A stretch of DNA of 12,256 nucleotides from Nitrosomonadales bacterium (GCA_009885185.1 VFLF01000283.1:1-12256), one strand, 5' to 3'; counted from the stretch's first letter, positions 1 to 6,785 are shown. Notes: generated by a model from the letters alone, not told the origin. Numbers and translations are program-made.

Positions 1-365
1 ATGGCCTGCACCGCGTTGGGAATGTTCCAGTTGATGCCCTGGAACCAGTCGGGGCCGAAGGGCATTTTCATCGGCATCCCGGGGTTGCCCAGCGGACTGA
101 TTTTCAAATGGCTCACATCCTTGCGCAGCAGTTGCAGGCCGTAGAAGGTAAAAAACACCGACACGTTCCAGCCCAGCGCGGCGGCAGTCGAGGCCAGGAT
201 GAACGGCGGATAAGCCCAATCGAGCGTGCCCTTGGTGGCGATGATGGTCATCGAGCCGGGTTTGTTCTCGCGCATCTGCGCGAGTTTTTCCTCGATCTTC
301 GCCGGCAGAATTTCATCGAGCCTGCGCTTGATAAGCTCGTCTATGGAGTTTTGGGTTACGTCCAT
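1..365 (-). CDS. dsrE2: DsrE2-type sulfur-carrier protein, N-terminal part (gene cut by window edge)
   Basis: About 121 residues are visible; the gene runs off the left edge before its stop. The start is the ATG at 365-363 on the minus strand, preceded by GGAG eight bases upstream. A charged, probably helical N-terminus (IDELIKRRLDEI) is followed by a DsrE/DsrF-like Rossmann start (SMTIIATKGTLDWAYPPF) and hydrophobic stretches (ILASTAAALGW, VSVFFTFYGLQLL). This layout matches DsrE2, a DsrE subfamily found next to tusA in sulfur oxidisers; membrane association is proposed for the family. DsrE-type proteins carry persulfide on cysteine and exchange sulfur with TusA. No cysteine is present in the visible part, so the active Cys would have to lie in the missing C-terminus. 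It starts 11 bases after the tusA stop and is clearly in the same operon. Confidence 0.85.
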   Translation of the reverse strand, partial: MDVTQNSIDELIKRRLDEILPAKIEEKLAQMRENKPGSMTIIATKGTLDWAYPPFILASTAAALGWNVSVFFTFYGLQLLRKDVSHLKISPLGNPGMPMKMPFGPDWFQGINWNIPNAVQA

Positions 366-376
366 GTCGGCAGCTC

Positions 377-604
377 CTATTTGACGCGCTTGATGGTAAA
401 CGTAAACACTTTGCCTTCCTGGCCGGAGGACATCAGTTCGTTGCCGGTGGAACGACAGAACGCGGCGAAATCCTTCACCGCACCCGGATCGGTGGCATGA
501 ATATCGAGTAGTTCTCCGACCTTCACCTCCTGCAGGGCTTTTTTGGCTCTGAGTATGGGCAACGGGCAATTCAGGCCTTTTGCATCGAGTAGCGTGTTGG
601 GCAT
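377..604 (-). CDS. tusA: TusA family sulfurtransferase / sulfur carrier
   Basis: A 75-residue protein, the normal size of TusA. The family hallmark CPxP is present as NCPLPILRAKKAL, with the persulfide-carrying Cys at residue 13; a second Cys lies at residue 50. TusA accepts sulfane sulfur from rhodanese- or DsrE-type proteins and passes it on in the cytoplasm. In sulfur oxidisers with sHdr or rDsr systems it feeds the oxidising complex. The start at 604 has AGGA about 12 bases upstream, slightly far but acceptable. It leads a minus-strand pair with dsrE2 and is transcribed away from the sHdr locus, from the intergenic region that holds the palindrome at 665-686, so coregulation with the sHdr operon is likely. 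Family assignment is firm; the role in this pathway is inferred from context. Confidence 0.95.
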   Translation of the reverse strand: MPNTLLDAKGLNCPLPILRAKKALQEVKVGELLDIHATDPGAVKDFAAFCRSTGNELMSSGQEGKVFTFTIKRVK

Positions 605-641
605 GTGGGTTCGTGTTCCTGTTTGTTGAATCGTTGCGCGG

Positions 642-670
642 TTGTTAAAACATTAGAACGCGCTTATATT
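642..670 (+). promoter_or_regulatory. Candidate sigma70-type promoter for the DsrE lipoprotein gene
   Basis: TTGTTA (642-647) and TATATT (665-670) are separated by exactly 17 bases. The -10 matches the consensus at five of six positions and the -35 at four of six. It would give a leader of roughly 190 bases before the ATG at 873. The -10 box lies inside the palindrome at 665-686, a position expected for repression. The leader also contains a short perfect hairpin, AACAC-GCGG-GTGTT (711-724). Assigned by inspection only. Confidence 0.4.
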
Positions 671-686
671 AGGTTAGTCTGATACA
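665..686. promoter_or_regulatory. Palindromic operator-like site 1, between tusA and the DsrE lipoprotein gene
   Basis: Two 8-base arms, TATATTAG (665-672) and CTGATACA (679-686), flank a 6-base centre. They match the site at 1411-1432 under the shared form TATWTTAG-N6-CTRATAYA. The site sits in the divergent region and could control both directions. On the plus strand it covers a candidate -10 box. On the minus strand TTGACA (705-700) lies 15 bases from TATCAG (684-679), a possible but short-spaced tusA promoter also covered by the palindrome. A weaker, overlapping half-matching palindrome, ACATTAG-N6-CTTATAT, lies just to its left (650-669). Proposed ligand: the ArsR-family regulator encoded at 8618-9010 (inference). 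Confidence 0.6.
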
Positions 687-872
687 TGAATTCCGTCGCT
701 GTCAAGAACAAACACGCGGGTGTTGCGAGTTCGGAATCCGCGGTGCGGGATTGGTGCGGCGCAGCAGATGGGGTGAGGGCGTGCGGTGTAAACCGGACCT
801 TTGGCAATTGCTTGCGGCGCGCGCGGGATTGGCGCTATGCTGAACCATCAACATCATAAGGAGAACGCGACC

Positions 873-1337
873 ATGGCAACCGATAGCAGCAGCATTAGAA
901 GCCTTACCGCAGTACTGATTCTGGGCGCGAGTTTGATCACCGGCTGCGCGGCGACCGGCGGCGATCCCAAGTCCAGCGTCGGTGAAGACAAGGTTGTCTA
1001 TCACATTAACGACACCGGCGCGCAGGCGGTCAACGCCCTGCGTAATGTAGGCAATCATCTCGAAGTCAATCCGAAGGCGAAGATCGTCGTGGTGACGCAC
1101 GCACAGGGGGTGGATTTCCTTTTCGACGGCGCCAAGGATGGCAACGGCAATCCGTACAACATCGCCGTCGAGGAGCTCAAAGGACGCGGCGTCAAGTTCG
1201 ATGTGTGCGAGATCACCCTGCGCAATCGCAAGATCGACAAAAAACGCTTCATCCAGGAGGCAAGCTACGTGCCCTCGGGTGTCGCCGAAATCACGCGCTT
1301 GCAGCAGCGCGAGGGTTACGCCTACCTGCGTCCCTGA
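873..1337 (+). CDS. DsrE-family protein exported as a lipoprotein
   Basis: A 154-residue protein. The start at 873 is chosen because AAGGAG lies ten bases upstream (858-863) and because it places a lipoprotein signal at the N-terminus; longer in-frame versions would bury it. The signal has a hydrophobic core (LTAVLILGASLI) ending in the lipobox ITGC, so Cys25 would be lipidated. Alanine follows at +2, which does not give the Asp inner-membrane retention signal. The mature part has a DsrE/DsrF-like fold pattern: VVYHINDTG at the first strand, then KIVVVTHAQGVDFL, a helix EELKGRGVKF, and DVCEITLRNR with one cysteine (Cys112) at the place where DsrE/YchN relatives often have one. A role in binding or relaying sulfur outside the cytoplasm is inferred from the family and the neighbours; no substrate can be read from the sequence. 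Confidence 0.85.
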   Translation: MATDSSSIRSLTAVLILGASLITGCAATGGDPKSSVGEDKVVYHINDTGAQAVNALRNVGNHLEVNPKAKIVVVTHAQGVDFLFDGAKDGNGNPYNIAVEELKGRGVKFDVCEITLRNRKIDKKRFIQEASYVPSGVAEITRLQQREGYAYLRP

Positions 1338-1341
1338 ATTT

Positions 1342-1359
1342 CGGGGGAATATAGCCCCG
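1342..1359 (+). terminator. Weak hairpin after the DsrE lipoprotein gene
   Basis: CGGGG (1342-1346) pairs with CCCCG (1355-1359) around an 8-base loop, five bases after the stop codon. There is no adjacent T-run, only TTTT some 13 bases further on, so it is a poor intrinsic terminator. It may simply protect the transcript end. Confidence 0.3.
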
Positions 1360-1406
1360 TCCCATAACGACTTTTGCCCGGGTGCGGCGGCATGCGACAG
1401 GTCGAC

Positions 1407-1436
1407 TTGCTATTTTAGGAAAATCTAATATATAGT
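1407..1436 (+). promoter_or_regulatory. Candidate sigma70-type promoter of the sHdr operon
   Basis: TTGCTA (1407-1412) and TATAGT (1431-1436) are 18 bases apart. The -10 matches five of six consensus positions and the -35 four of six. Transcription would begin near 1443, giving a leader of about 45 bases to the dsrE start at 1488. The palindrome at 1411-1432 fills the spacer, a classic repressor position. Confidence 0.5.
1411..1432. promoter_or_regulatory. Palindromic operator-like site 2, upstream of the sHdr operon
   Basis: TATTTTAG (1411-1418) and CTAATATA (1425-1432) form 8-base arms, pairing at seven of eight positions, around a 6-base AT-rich centre. It has the same arms, spacing and length as site 1 at 665-686. 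AT-rich TTAG-N6-CTAA palindromes fit the general style of operators bound by winged-helix ArsR-family repressors. Overlap with the -35/-10 spacer suggests repression in the absence of an oxidised sulfur signal. The assigned regulator is the ArsR protein at the end of this operon (inference). Confidence 0.65.
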
Positions 1437-1487
1437 ACGCGCACGATGTAAGCGCCCAAGTGTGTCTAGCCGCAATAGCGAGGATTT

Positions 1488-1865
1488 ATGGCAAAAAAAC
1501 TGGTAATCGTAATGGCCAACACCGACCCGCGTAACGGGGAGGAACTCGGTGCTCCGATATTTCAGGCTTCCGTCGCGGCAGCCATGGATTACGAGGTGGA
1601 TGTGATTTGCACCGCCACCGCCGGCCGGCTGATGAAAAAGGGCGTGGCGGAAAAACTCCACGTCAAGGAAGGCTCGGCCAAGACGGTGTACGACTTCATC
1701 AAGGACGCCCACGAGGCGGGGGTGAAGTTCTATACCTGCTCGCCGAACCTTGACCTCTTCGACATGAAGGAAGGCGACCTGATCCCGGAATGCGCGGGTG
1801 TCGTCGGTGGGGCGCATCTCATCGAAACCATCATGGAAGAAGACTGCAAGGTTCTGACTTACTGA
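1488..1865 (+). CDS. dsrE3: DsrE-family sulfurtransferase (DsrE3-like), first gene of the sHdr operon
   Basis: A 125-residue cytoplasmic protein with a good ribosome site (GAGGA, 1480-1484). It opens with a Rossmann-like strand (KLVIVMANTDPRNGEE) and continues with an Ala-rich helix, DVICTATAGRLMKKG, and GVKFYTCSPNLDLFD. Cys84 in YTCSPN is the likely persulfide site; Cys41, Cys102 and Cys120 are the others. Proteins of this subgroup are encoded with tusA and shdr genes in many sulfur oxidisers and act as sulfur relays between TusA and the sHdr/LbpA machinery, not as enzymes with independent turnover. Its stop is 22 bases before shdrC1, so the two are cotranscribed. The DsrE3 subgroup label comes from overall pattern and context and is less certain than the DsrE family call. 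Confidence 0.88.
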   Translation: MAKKLVIVMANTDPRNGEELGAPIFQASVAAAMDYEVDVICTATAGRLMKKGVAEKLHVKEGSAKTVYDFIKDAHEAGVKFYTCSPNLDLFDMKEGDLIPECAGVVGGAHLIETIMEEDCKVLTY

Positions 1866-1887
1866 TTCAACCTGTACACCGGCGACC

Positions 1888-2640
1888 ATGTCAGACTTAA
1901 CCACGCGCGTTCAGCAACACATCGGTGACCCGGTCTCCGACAAGCCGCAGGTATCGCGCCCGCAGCTTGAAGAAATATTCAAGGACATCCAGTCCGATCT
2001 GCGTTACGACCATGAGTTGAATGGCTGCCTGAATTGCGGCATCTGCACGGCCACCTGTCCGGCGGCGCATTACTACGATTTCAGTCCGCGCGAGATCGTG
2101 CAGTTGCTGTGGACCGAGAACCTCGAAGGCATCTACGACGCGATGCAGGAGAAAATCTGGGCCTGCGCGCAGTGCTACACCTGTGCCGCGAGGTGCCCGT
2201 TCGGCAATTCGCCCGGCGGATTAATCATGCTGATGCGCGAAACCGCGATCAAGCACGAGATGGAATCCGCCAAGAGCGTGCTGCGCCCATTCAGCCGCGT
2301 GATGCTGAAACTGGTGTCCACCGGCAACCAGCTTGCGCCCGACATGATTAACGCCGAGCACTTCGCCGACTGGGGCCCGAACATCTCCAAGATCGATGCG
2401 CCGCTGAAATTGTTGCGCAGGGCGATTCCGATGCCCACGCTCAATACCACGGCCACGGCGTGGGAAGTCAACCTTAAAACCTCGGTGGAGCTTTACACCA
2501 TCTGGGAAGAAACCGGCGTGTTAAAGCAGCTTGAGGGCATCGACCGCAACCTGTTCGACGTGATCGCCGATTTCATGGATGAAAAACGCGAAGACTGGAA
2601 AGATTTTCTGGCGGAGCAGGAAGACGAGAAAGACGACTGA
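1888..2640 (+). CDS. shdrC1: sHdrC1: ferredoxin-like [4Fe-4S] subunit of the sulfur-oxidising Hdr-like complex
   Basis: A 250-residue protein with two complete [4Fe-4S] motifs: C47, C50, C53, C57 (CLNCGICTATCP) and C93, C96, C99, C103 (CAQCYTCAARCP). This is the HdrC pattern of two cubane clusters that wire electrons between HdrA and HdrB subunits. The C-terminal half is helical and ends in a very acidic tail (EQEDEKDD). The start at 1888 lacks a strong Shine-Dalgarno sequence; translation may depend on the closely placed dsrE gene upstream. It lies first in the C1-B1-A-hyp-C2-B2 order typical of sHdr loci. Unlike methanogenic Hdr, the complex is thought to work in the oxidative direction, towards sulfite. 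Confidence 0.93.
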   Translation: MSDLTTRVQQHIGDPVSDKPQVSRPQLEEIFKDIQSDLRYDHELNGCLNCGICTATCPAAHYYDFSPREIVQLLWTENLEGIYDAMQEKIWACAQCYTCAARCPFGNSPGGLIMLMRETAIKHEMESAKSVLRPFSRVMLKLVSTGNQLAPDMINAEHFADWGPNISKIDAPLKLLRRAIPMPTLNTTATAWEVNLKTSVELYTIWEETGVLKQLEGIDRNLFDVIADFMDEKREDWKDFLAEQEDEKDD

Positions 2641-2655
2641 TTCAAGGAGACGGAC

Positions 2656-4041
2656 ATGACAACCATCAAATCAGATAGTGCGGGCAGCCCCATCAGCGCC
2701 GAGCGTTTTACCGGGCACGGCTCGGAATGGCGCGACGCGAAACTCTCGACCAACGACGCCGCCATCGCGACCTCGTGGGTCGAGCAGAAAATCGACCGCC
2801 GTTCGATGCTCACCGGCAAGGATCGCGTCGAAGACGTGCGCGACGCCATGTGGCAGCTTGAAAAAGACGGCGAAATCGTCGTTCACCGCGTGCGCGATGA
2901 ACACCAGCCGGCGATGGTCAAAACGCTCTACGGCTGGGACAAGAAAATCCCCACGCAGCGGTTGTGGCATCACAAATCGTGCGGCCAGTGCGGCAACATT
3001 CCCGGCTACCCGGCGTCGCTGCTGTGGCTGATGAACAAGCTTGAGGTCGAATACCTCGACGAGACCGATCAGACCTCCTGCACCGCGTGGAACTACCACG
3101 GCTCCGGCATCGGCAATCTCGAAAGCCTCGCGGCGGTGTTTTTGCGTAACTTTCATCAGGCCTATGTCGCGGCGCGCGCGGAAGGATTGCCCGACGGCTA
3201 CTACTATCCGCTGGTGCATTGCGGCACCTCGTTCGGCAACTACAAAGAGGTGCGCGGCTACCTGATTCACTCGGCCACGCTGCGCGAGCGCGTGCGCACC
3301 ATTCTCGGCAAGCTCGGTCGTCTGGTGGACGGCAAGCTGCTGATCCCCGAAGAAGTGGTGCATTACTCCGAGTGGCTGCATGTCATGCGCGGGCGCATCA
3401 ATGCCATGCGCGAAATCGATTGCAGCAACATCCGCGCCACCATTCACCCGGCGTGCCACGTTTACAAAATGGTGCCCGAAGACGCGATCTACGATGACAA
3501 TATTCTCGGCGGCAACCGGCTCGCGGTGTCCACCGGCATCATGCAGGAGCTCGGCGCGCAGGTGATTGATTACAAAACCTGGTACGACTGCTGCGGCTTT
3601 GGTTTCCGGCACATTATTTCCGAGCGCGAGTTCACGCGCTCGTTCGCCATCGACCGCAAAGTGCGTGTCGCGGTCGAAGAGGCGCACGCCGATGTGATGA
3701 TCGGCCACGACACCGGCTGCATCACCACGCTGGACAAAAATCAGTGGATCGCCAAGGCGGCGGGCAAGGCCGTGGAGTTGGCGATTCTTGCCGATTGCCA
3801 GTTTGCCGCGCTGGTGTGCGGCGCGCATCCGTACAAGATCGTGCAGTCGCACTGGCACGCCTCGCCCACCGAGCACCTGATGGAAAAACTCGGCATCGAC
3901 TGGCAGGCGAAGAAGGCCGAATTCGTCGCCTATCTCGAGGAGGTCAAGGCCGGCAAGCAGGAAAATCTCTACGATCCGCGGCGCATGATCACCTCCGGCC
4001 CCGGATTCAAACCCATCAAACAGATCGCGAACCGTACATGA
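2656..4041 (+). CDS. shdrB1: sHdrB1: CCG-domain catalytic-type subunit of the sHdr complex
   Basis: A 461-residue protein with a strong ribosome site (AAGGAGA, 2644-2650). HdrB proteins use cysteine-rich CCG domains to hold non-cubane [4Fe-4S] clusters. Here the C-terminal domain has C267, then C312-C313 (YDCCGFGFRH), then C355 (DTGCITT); the usual final CxxC is reduced to one Cys, although C381 and C388 follow. The first domain lacks the double cysteine and shows C109-x2-C112 (KSCGQC), C142 and C189 instead. About 100 residues precede the first cysteine, making it roughly 150 residues longer than the second HdrB here. It overlaps shdrA by ATGA. The subunit identity is clear from position and motifs; how many clusters it binds cannot be decided from sequence. 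Confidence 0.92.
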   Translation: MTTIKSDSAGSPISAERFTGHGSEWRDAKLSTNDAAIATSWVEQKIDRRSMLTGKDRVEDVRDAMWQLEKDGEIVVHRVRDEHQPAMVKTLYGWDKKIPTQRLWHHKSCGQCGNIPGYPASLLWLMNKLEVEYLDETDQTSCTAWNYHGSGIGNLESLAAVFLRNFHQAYVAARAEGLPDGYYYPLVHCGTSFGNYKEVRGYLIHSATLRERVRTILGKLGRLVDGKLLIPEEVVHYSEWLHVMRGRINAMREIDCSNIRATIHPACHVYKMVPEDAIYDDNILGGNRLAVSTGIMQELGAQVIDYKTWYDCCGFGFRHIISEREFTRSFAIDRKVRVAVEEAHADVMIGHDTGCITTLDKNQWIAKAAGKAVELAILADCQFAALVCGAHPYKIVQSHWHASPTEHLMEKLGIDWQAKKAEFVAYLEEVKAGKQENLYDPRRMITSGPGFKPIKQIANRT

Positions 4042-5096
4042 GCGCAAAACCCGTATTGATCGTCGGCGGCGGCCCGGCGGGACTGGCTGCAGCTCATGCG
4101 TTGGCCAGTGTTGGCCAACGTGCCTTGATGGTGGAAAAAGAAAAACGTCTTGGCGGCGCGCCGATTCTTTCCGGCTATGCCAAGCTGGTGCCTTCCGGCG
4201 AGTGGGCCAAGGACGCCATCGGCGCCATGGTGAGCCGGGTTGAAAACCATCCTTTGATAACAGTTGAAACCGCTGCGTCGGTGGTTGAGTTCGGCGGCGA
4301 ACCGGGTGCATTCAGCGCCAAACTCTCCAATGGGCGTACGGTCGAGGCAGGCGCCGCGGTGTTATGCACGGGGTTTACCCACTTCGATTCCGTGAACAAA
4401 CCCGAATGGGGTTTCGGCACCTACCCCGACGTGGTGACCACCGCGCAAGTCGAGCAGATGATTTCCAGCGGGCAGGGCGTGCGTTGCCCGTCCGACGGGC
4501 GCAAGCCGGAGCGCGTGGCGATTTTGCTGTGCGTGGGTTCGCGTGACCGCCAGATCGGGCGCGAGTGGTGCTCGAAAATCTGCTGCACGGTGTCGAGCAA
4601 CATCGCGATGGAAATCCGCGAAGAGCTGCCGGGCTGCCATGTGTACATTTACTACATGGACATCCGCACCTTCGGCCTGTACGAAACCAAATACTACTGG
4701 CGCAGTCAGGAAGAATTCAAGGTCAAATACATCAAGTCGCGCATCGCCGAAGTCACTTCCGACGGCAAGCGCCTGATCGTCAAGGGCGAAGATACGCTGG
4801 TGAAACGTCCGATCACCATTCCGTTCGACATGGTGGTTCACGCGATCGGCATGGATCCGAACGTGGACAACAAGCTGCTCGCCAAAACGTTCGGCATTGC
4901 ACTGGAGACGAACGGCTTCATCGACAAGGGCAGTTCCTACGCCAATCTGGGCGAGACCAACCGCCCCGGCGTGTTCGTGGCGGGGGCGGCCGCAGGACCC
5001 GAAACCATCGACGACTCCATCGCGCAGGCGAAGGCGGCGGCCCTTGCGGCCATGGCGCTGGTGCATCAGCAGCCGGCGCAAACGGCGGCGGCGTAG
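4038..5096 (+). CDS. shdrA: sHdrA: FAD-binding core subunit of the sHdr complex
   Basis: A 352-residue protein whose ATG overlaps the shdrB1 stop (ATGA), which fixes the start. The N-terminus is a dinucleotide-binding fold, VLIVGGGPAGLAAAHAL, for FAD. The central HdrA signature follows: LLCVGSRD (C165) and EWCSKICC (C178, C182, C183), which together ligate one [4Fe-4S] cluster. Near the C-terminus, NRPGVFVAGAAAGP is the second FAD-contact motif of this flavoprotein superfamily. It is about half the length of methanogen HdrA and lacks the extra N-terminal and ferredoxin domains, as expected for the sulfur-oxidation type. It is thought to sit at the heart of the complex and link the two HdrC-HdrB arms electronically. 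A perfect 9-base hairpin lies about 60 bases into the gene (4099-4120). Confidence 0.94.
   Translation: MSAKPVLIVGGGPAGLAAAHALASVGQRALMVEKEKRLGGAPILSGYAKLVPSGEWAKDAIGAMVSRVENHPLITVETAASVVEFGGEPGAFSAKLSNGRTVEAGAAVLCTGFTHFDSVNKPEWGFGTYPDVVTTAQVEQMISSGQGVRCPSDGRKPERVAILLCVGSRDRQIGREWCSKICCTVSSNIAMEIREELPGCHVYIYYMDIRTFGLYETKYYWRSQEEFKVKYIKSRIAEVTSDGKRLIVKGEDTLVKRPITIPFDMVVHAIGMDPNVDNKLLAKTFGIALETNGFIDKGSSYANLGETNRPGVFVAGAAAGPETIDDSIAQAKAAALAAMALVHQQPAQTAAA
4099..4120. repeat. Perfect 9-bp inverted repeat inside the start of shdrA
   Basis: CGTTGGCCA (4099-4107) and TGGCCAACG (4112-4120) are exact reverse complements around a 4-base loop, GTGT. It encodes part of the helix after the FAD-binding glycines, so it may be chance, but a stem this stable near the 5' end of a coding region could slow translation or stabilise the message. 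Confidence 0.6.
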
Positions 5097-5114
5097 GTCG
5101 CGCGGCAACGGGCT

Positions 5115-5993
5115 ATGACGGCAATCAGGGCGCTACGGACATCCGGCTTCGACGCGATAGAGCGTCCGCGACTCGATCTGAGCGGCCCCAAGCTGACGAT
5201 GGCCTTCGAGCGGCTGGCCAATGGCCTTGAGGAATGCGGCGGCATCGAGCGCCACGTTGACGCATTGAAAGCAAAATCCCTGTTGTTCAGCCACACCTTT
5301 CTGGATACAGGGGCGCGCGAACTGGAGCTGGCTCCGTTCAAGGCGCTGTGTGCGCTGATCTCCACGGTGCGACGGCGCGTGACGCCGTACCTGGAGGCGC
5401 AACGTTTCGGCGTGCTGCGCACCGCGATTGCGGGCCTCATCGCGGACCGCGCCGACACCACCACCACGGACGCGCGCATGGCCGCGTTTTGCGGCGCGTT
5501 TCCCGATGACCGCGCGCATCGCTGGGTGCATGATCTGGCAGCCGAAATACTCCACAATCTCGATCCGGAGCGTTACCCGATGATGCTGCGCTGGGTGTGG
5601 GATGCGCATGCCAACACCGGCGTGATTCGTGAAATCTGGCACGCCGCGGACGGCACGGATGTCGATCAAATTGAAATCAATGTGCCGTCGCGTTACGGCA
5701 CTTACCTGATCCTGCGCGAGGAGTTGTCGCAGTTTCTGGCCGACAACGGCGTCTATCGCGATGTGATCTGGTACGTGGATTTGCTCACCACGCAGATTTA
5801 CGCCGACTACGTGGGCGAGCAAGGCGGCGTGTATCTGCGCGCCGATTTCTCGCGCCCCGAAGACCCGCTGATGCATTTGCGGCGCCTGTTGGGGCTGGAT
5901 GGCATCGGCGCGCAAGGGCGCACCCGCCTCAAGACCGCCGACGGCGATGCGTTCATCGTCGAGGCGCCAACCCTATCGAATGACGGCGCGTAA
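5115..5993 (+). CDS. Conserved hypothetical protein of sHdr loci (the hyp gene between shdrA and shdrC2)
   Basis: A 292-residue soluble protein with no signal peptide or membrane segment that I can see. No enzyme motif is recognised. Three cysteines (41, 79, 126) are scattered and not arranged as a cluster site. The central part is rich in aromatic and charged residues (LDPERYPMMLRWVWDAHANTG, near residues 149-169, and IREIWH). A gene of this size in this position is a constant companion of shdr clusters, so a structural or assembly role for the complex is plausible, but the function is unknown. It starts 18 bases after shdrA with only a weak ribosome site. Its last codons and stop are duplicated immediately downstream (5976-6012). 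Confidence 0.85.
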   Translation: MTAIRALRTSGFDAIERPRLDLSGPKLTMAFERLANGLEECGGIERHVDALKAKSLLFSHTFLDTGARELELAPFKALCALISTVRRRVTPYLEAQRFGVLRTAIAGLIADRADTTTTDARMAAFCGAFPDDRAHRWVHDLAAEILHNLDPERYPMMLRWVWDAHANTGVIREIWHAADGTDVDQIEINVPSRYGTYLILREELSQFLADNGVYRDVIWYVDLLTTQIYADYVGEQGGVYLRADFSRPEDPLMHLRRLLGLDGIGAQGRTRLKTADGDAFIVEAPTLSNDGA

Positions 5994-6012
5994 TTCGAAC
6001 GACGGAGCGTAA
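5976..6012 (+). repeat. Tandem duplication of the hyp gene 3' end including its stop codon
   Basis: TCGAATGACGGCGCGTAA (5976-5993) is followed after one base by TCGAACGACGGAGCGTAA (5995-6012); 16 of 18 bases match. The first copy is the end of the coding region (SNDGA and stop). The second lies out of frame in the gap before shdrC2. It looks like a slipped-strand duplication that has drifted slightly. Confidence 0.75.
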
Positions 6013-6023
6013 GCGCGACAACC

Positions 6024-6785
6024 ATGCCCATACATGAAAAAAATCTGATCCGCCCGGAGAATCTCAAGACCCATGAGAATCTCACCATCGACGGCGTGAA
6101 TGTCTCCGGCCACTGGAGCACGTTCATCGCGCCGCGCGTGGTCACCGACTACAACGAAAAAATCGAGGAAGAAATTTCAGCGCTGCCCGGCGGCGAGCAT
6201 ATCAACCGCTGCTGGCAGTGCGGCTCCTGCACCAATTCGTGTACGGTTCACGCGGTCAATCCGGATTTCAATCCGCGTTACTGGATCTACCTGATTCGCA
6301 TGGGCATGGCGTCGGAATTGCTGCGCGACAAGGATATTATCTGGCAATGCGTGTCGTGCAACAAATGCACCTACGCCTGTCCGCGCGATGTGTTTCCCGA
6401 GGGCGTGATGAAGGCCACCGCGCACTGGCTTGAATTGCAGGGCCATACGCCGCCGTCGAATTCGACGATCTTCGACAAGGAATTCACCGACCAGGTGGTC
6501 GCCACCGGCAAGATCGAGGAAGGCCGCATTATCCGTAATTTTTTCGCCAAGACCAAACAACCGCTGCTGCAAGGGTGGCTGATCGAAATGGCGATACGCA
6601 TCTCGCGCTACTCGCCGGTCAAACTCGGATTTCTGATGGGCTGGTCCGCCGTGTTCCGGCCGCGCACCAAGCACTGGGACAAGGCGCGCGATGCCATCAC
6701 CGAATACGTCGATGAGCAGGAAGCCATACAACGCAAGGCGCTGGGTCTCACGCGCAACTCAAGCGCAAATAAGGAAAACGCATGA
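6024..6785 (+). CDS. shdrC2: sHdrC2: second ferredoxin-like [4Fe-4S] subunit of the sHdr complex
   Basis: A 253-residue protein with two cubane-type motifs: C63, C66, C69, C73 (CWQCGSCTNSC) and C109, C112, C115, C119 (CVSCNKCTYACP). The first motif lacks the Pro that usually follows the fourth Cys. It differs from HdrC1 in having about 60 residues before the first cluster and in an amphipathic C-terminal half (WLIEMAIRISRYSPVKLGFLMGWSAVF). That segment resembles the HdrC-like subunits that pair with their own HdrB. It begins 30 bases after the hyp gene and overlaps shdrB2 by ATGA, so the C2 and B2 subunits are likely made together in equal amounts. Confidence 0.93.
   Translation: MPIHEKNLIRPENLKTHENLTIDGVNVSGHWSTFIAPRVVTDYNEKIEEEISALPGGEHINRCWQCGSCTNSCTVHAVNPDFNPRYWIYLIRMGMASELLRDKDIIWQCVSCNKCTYACPRDVFPEGVMKATAHWLELQGHTPPSNSTIFDKEFTDQVVATGKIEEGRIIRNFFAKTKQPLLQGWLIEMAIRISRYSPVKLGFLMGWSAVFRPRTKHWDKARDAITEYVDEQEAIQRKALGLTRNSSANKENA

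Noticed and set aside
108..500. Plus-strand open frame over dsrE2 and tusA
   Set aside because: The minus strand encodes recognisable DsrE2 and TusA proteins here; the plus-strand product has no coherent pattern.
801..872. N-terminal extension of the DsrE lipoprotein from a TTG start
   Set aside because: It would put about 24 residues before the signal peptide, has no ribosome site, and the ATG at 873 has a good one.
2671..4311. Long open frame on the minus strand opposite shdrB1 and the start of shdrA
   Set aside because: It is a GC-rich shadow of the genuine genes; its composition is Arg/His-rich with no family motif, and the plus strand has clear iron-sulfur and FAD motifs.
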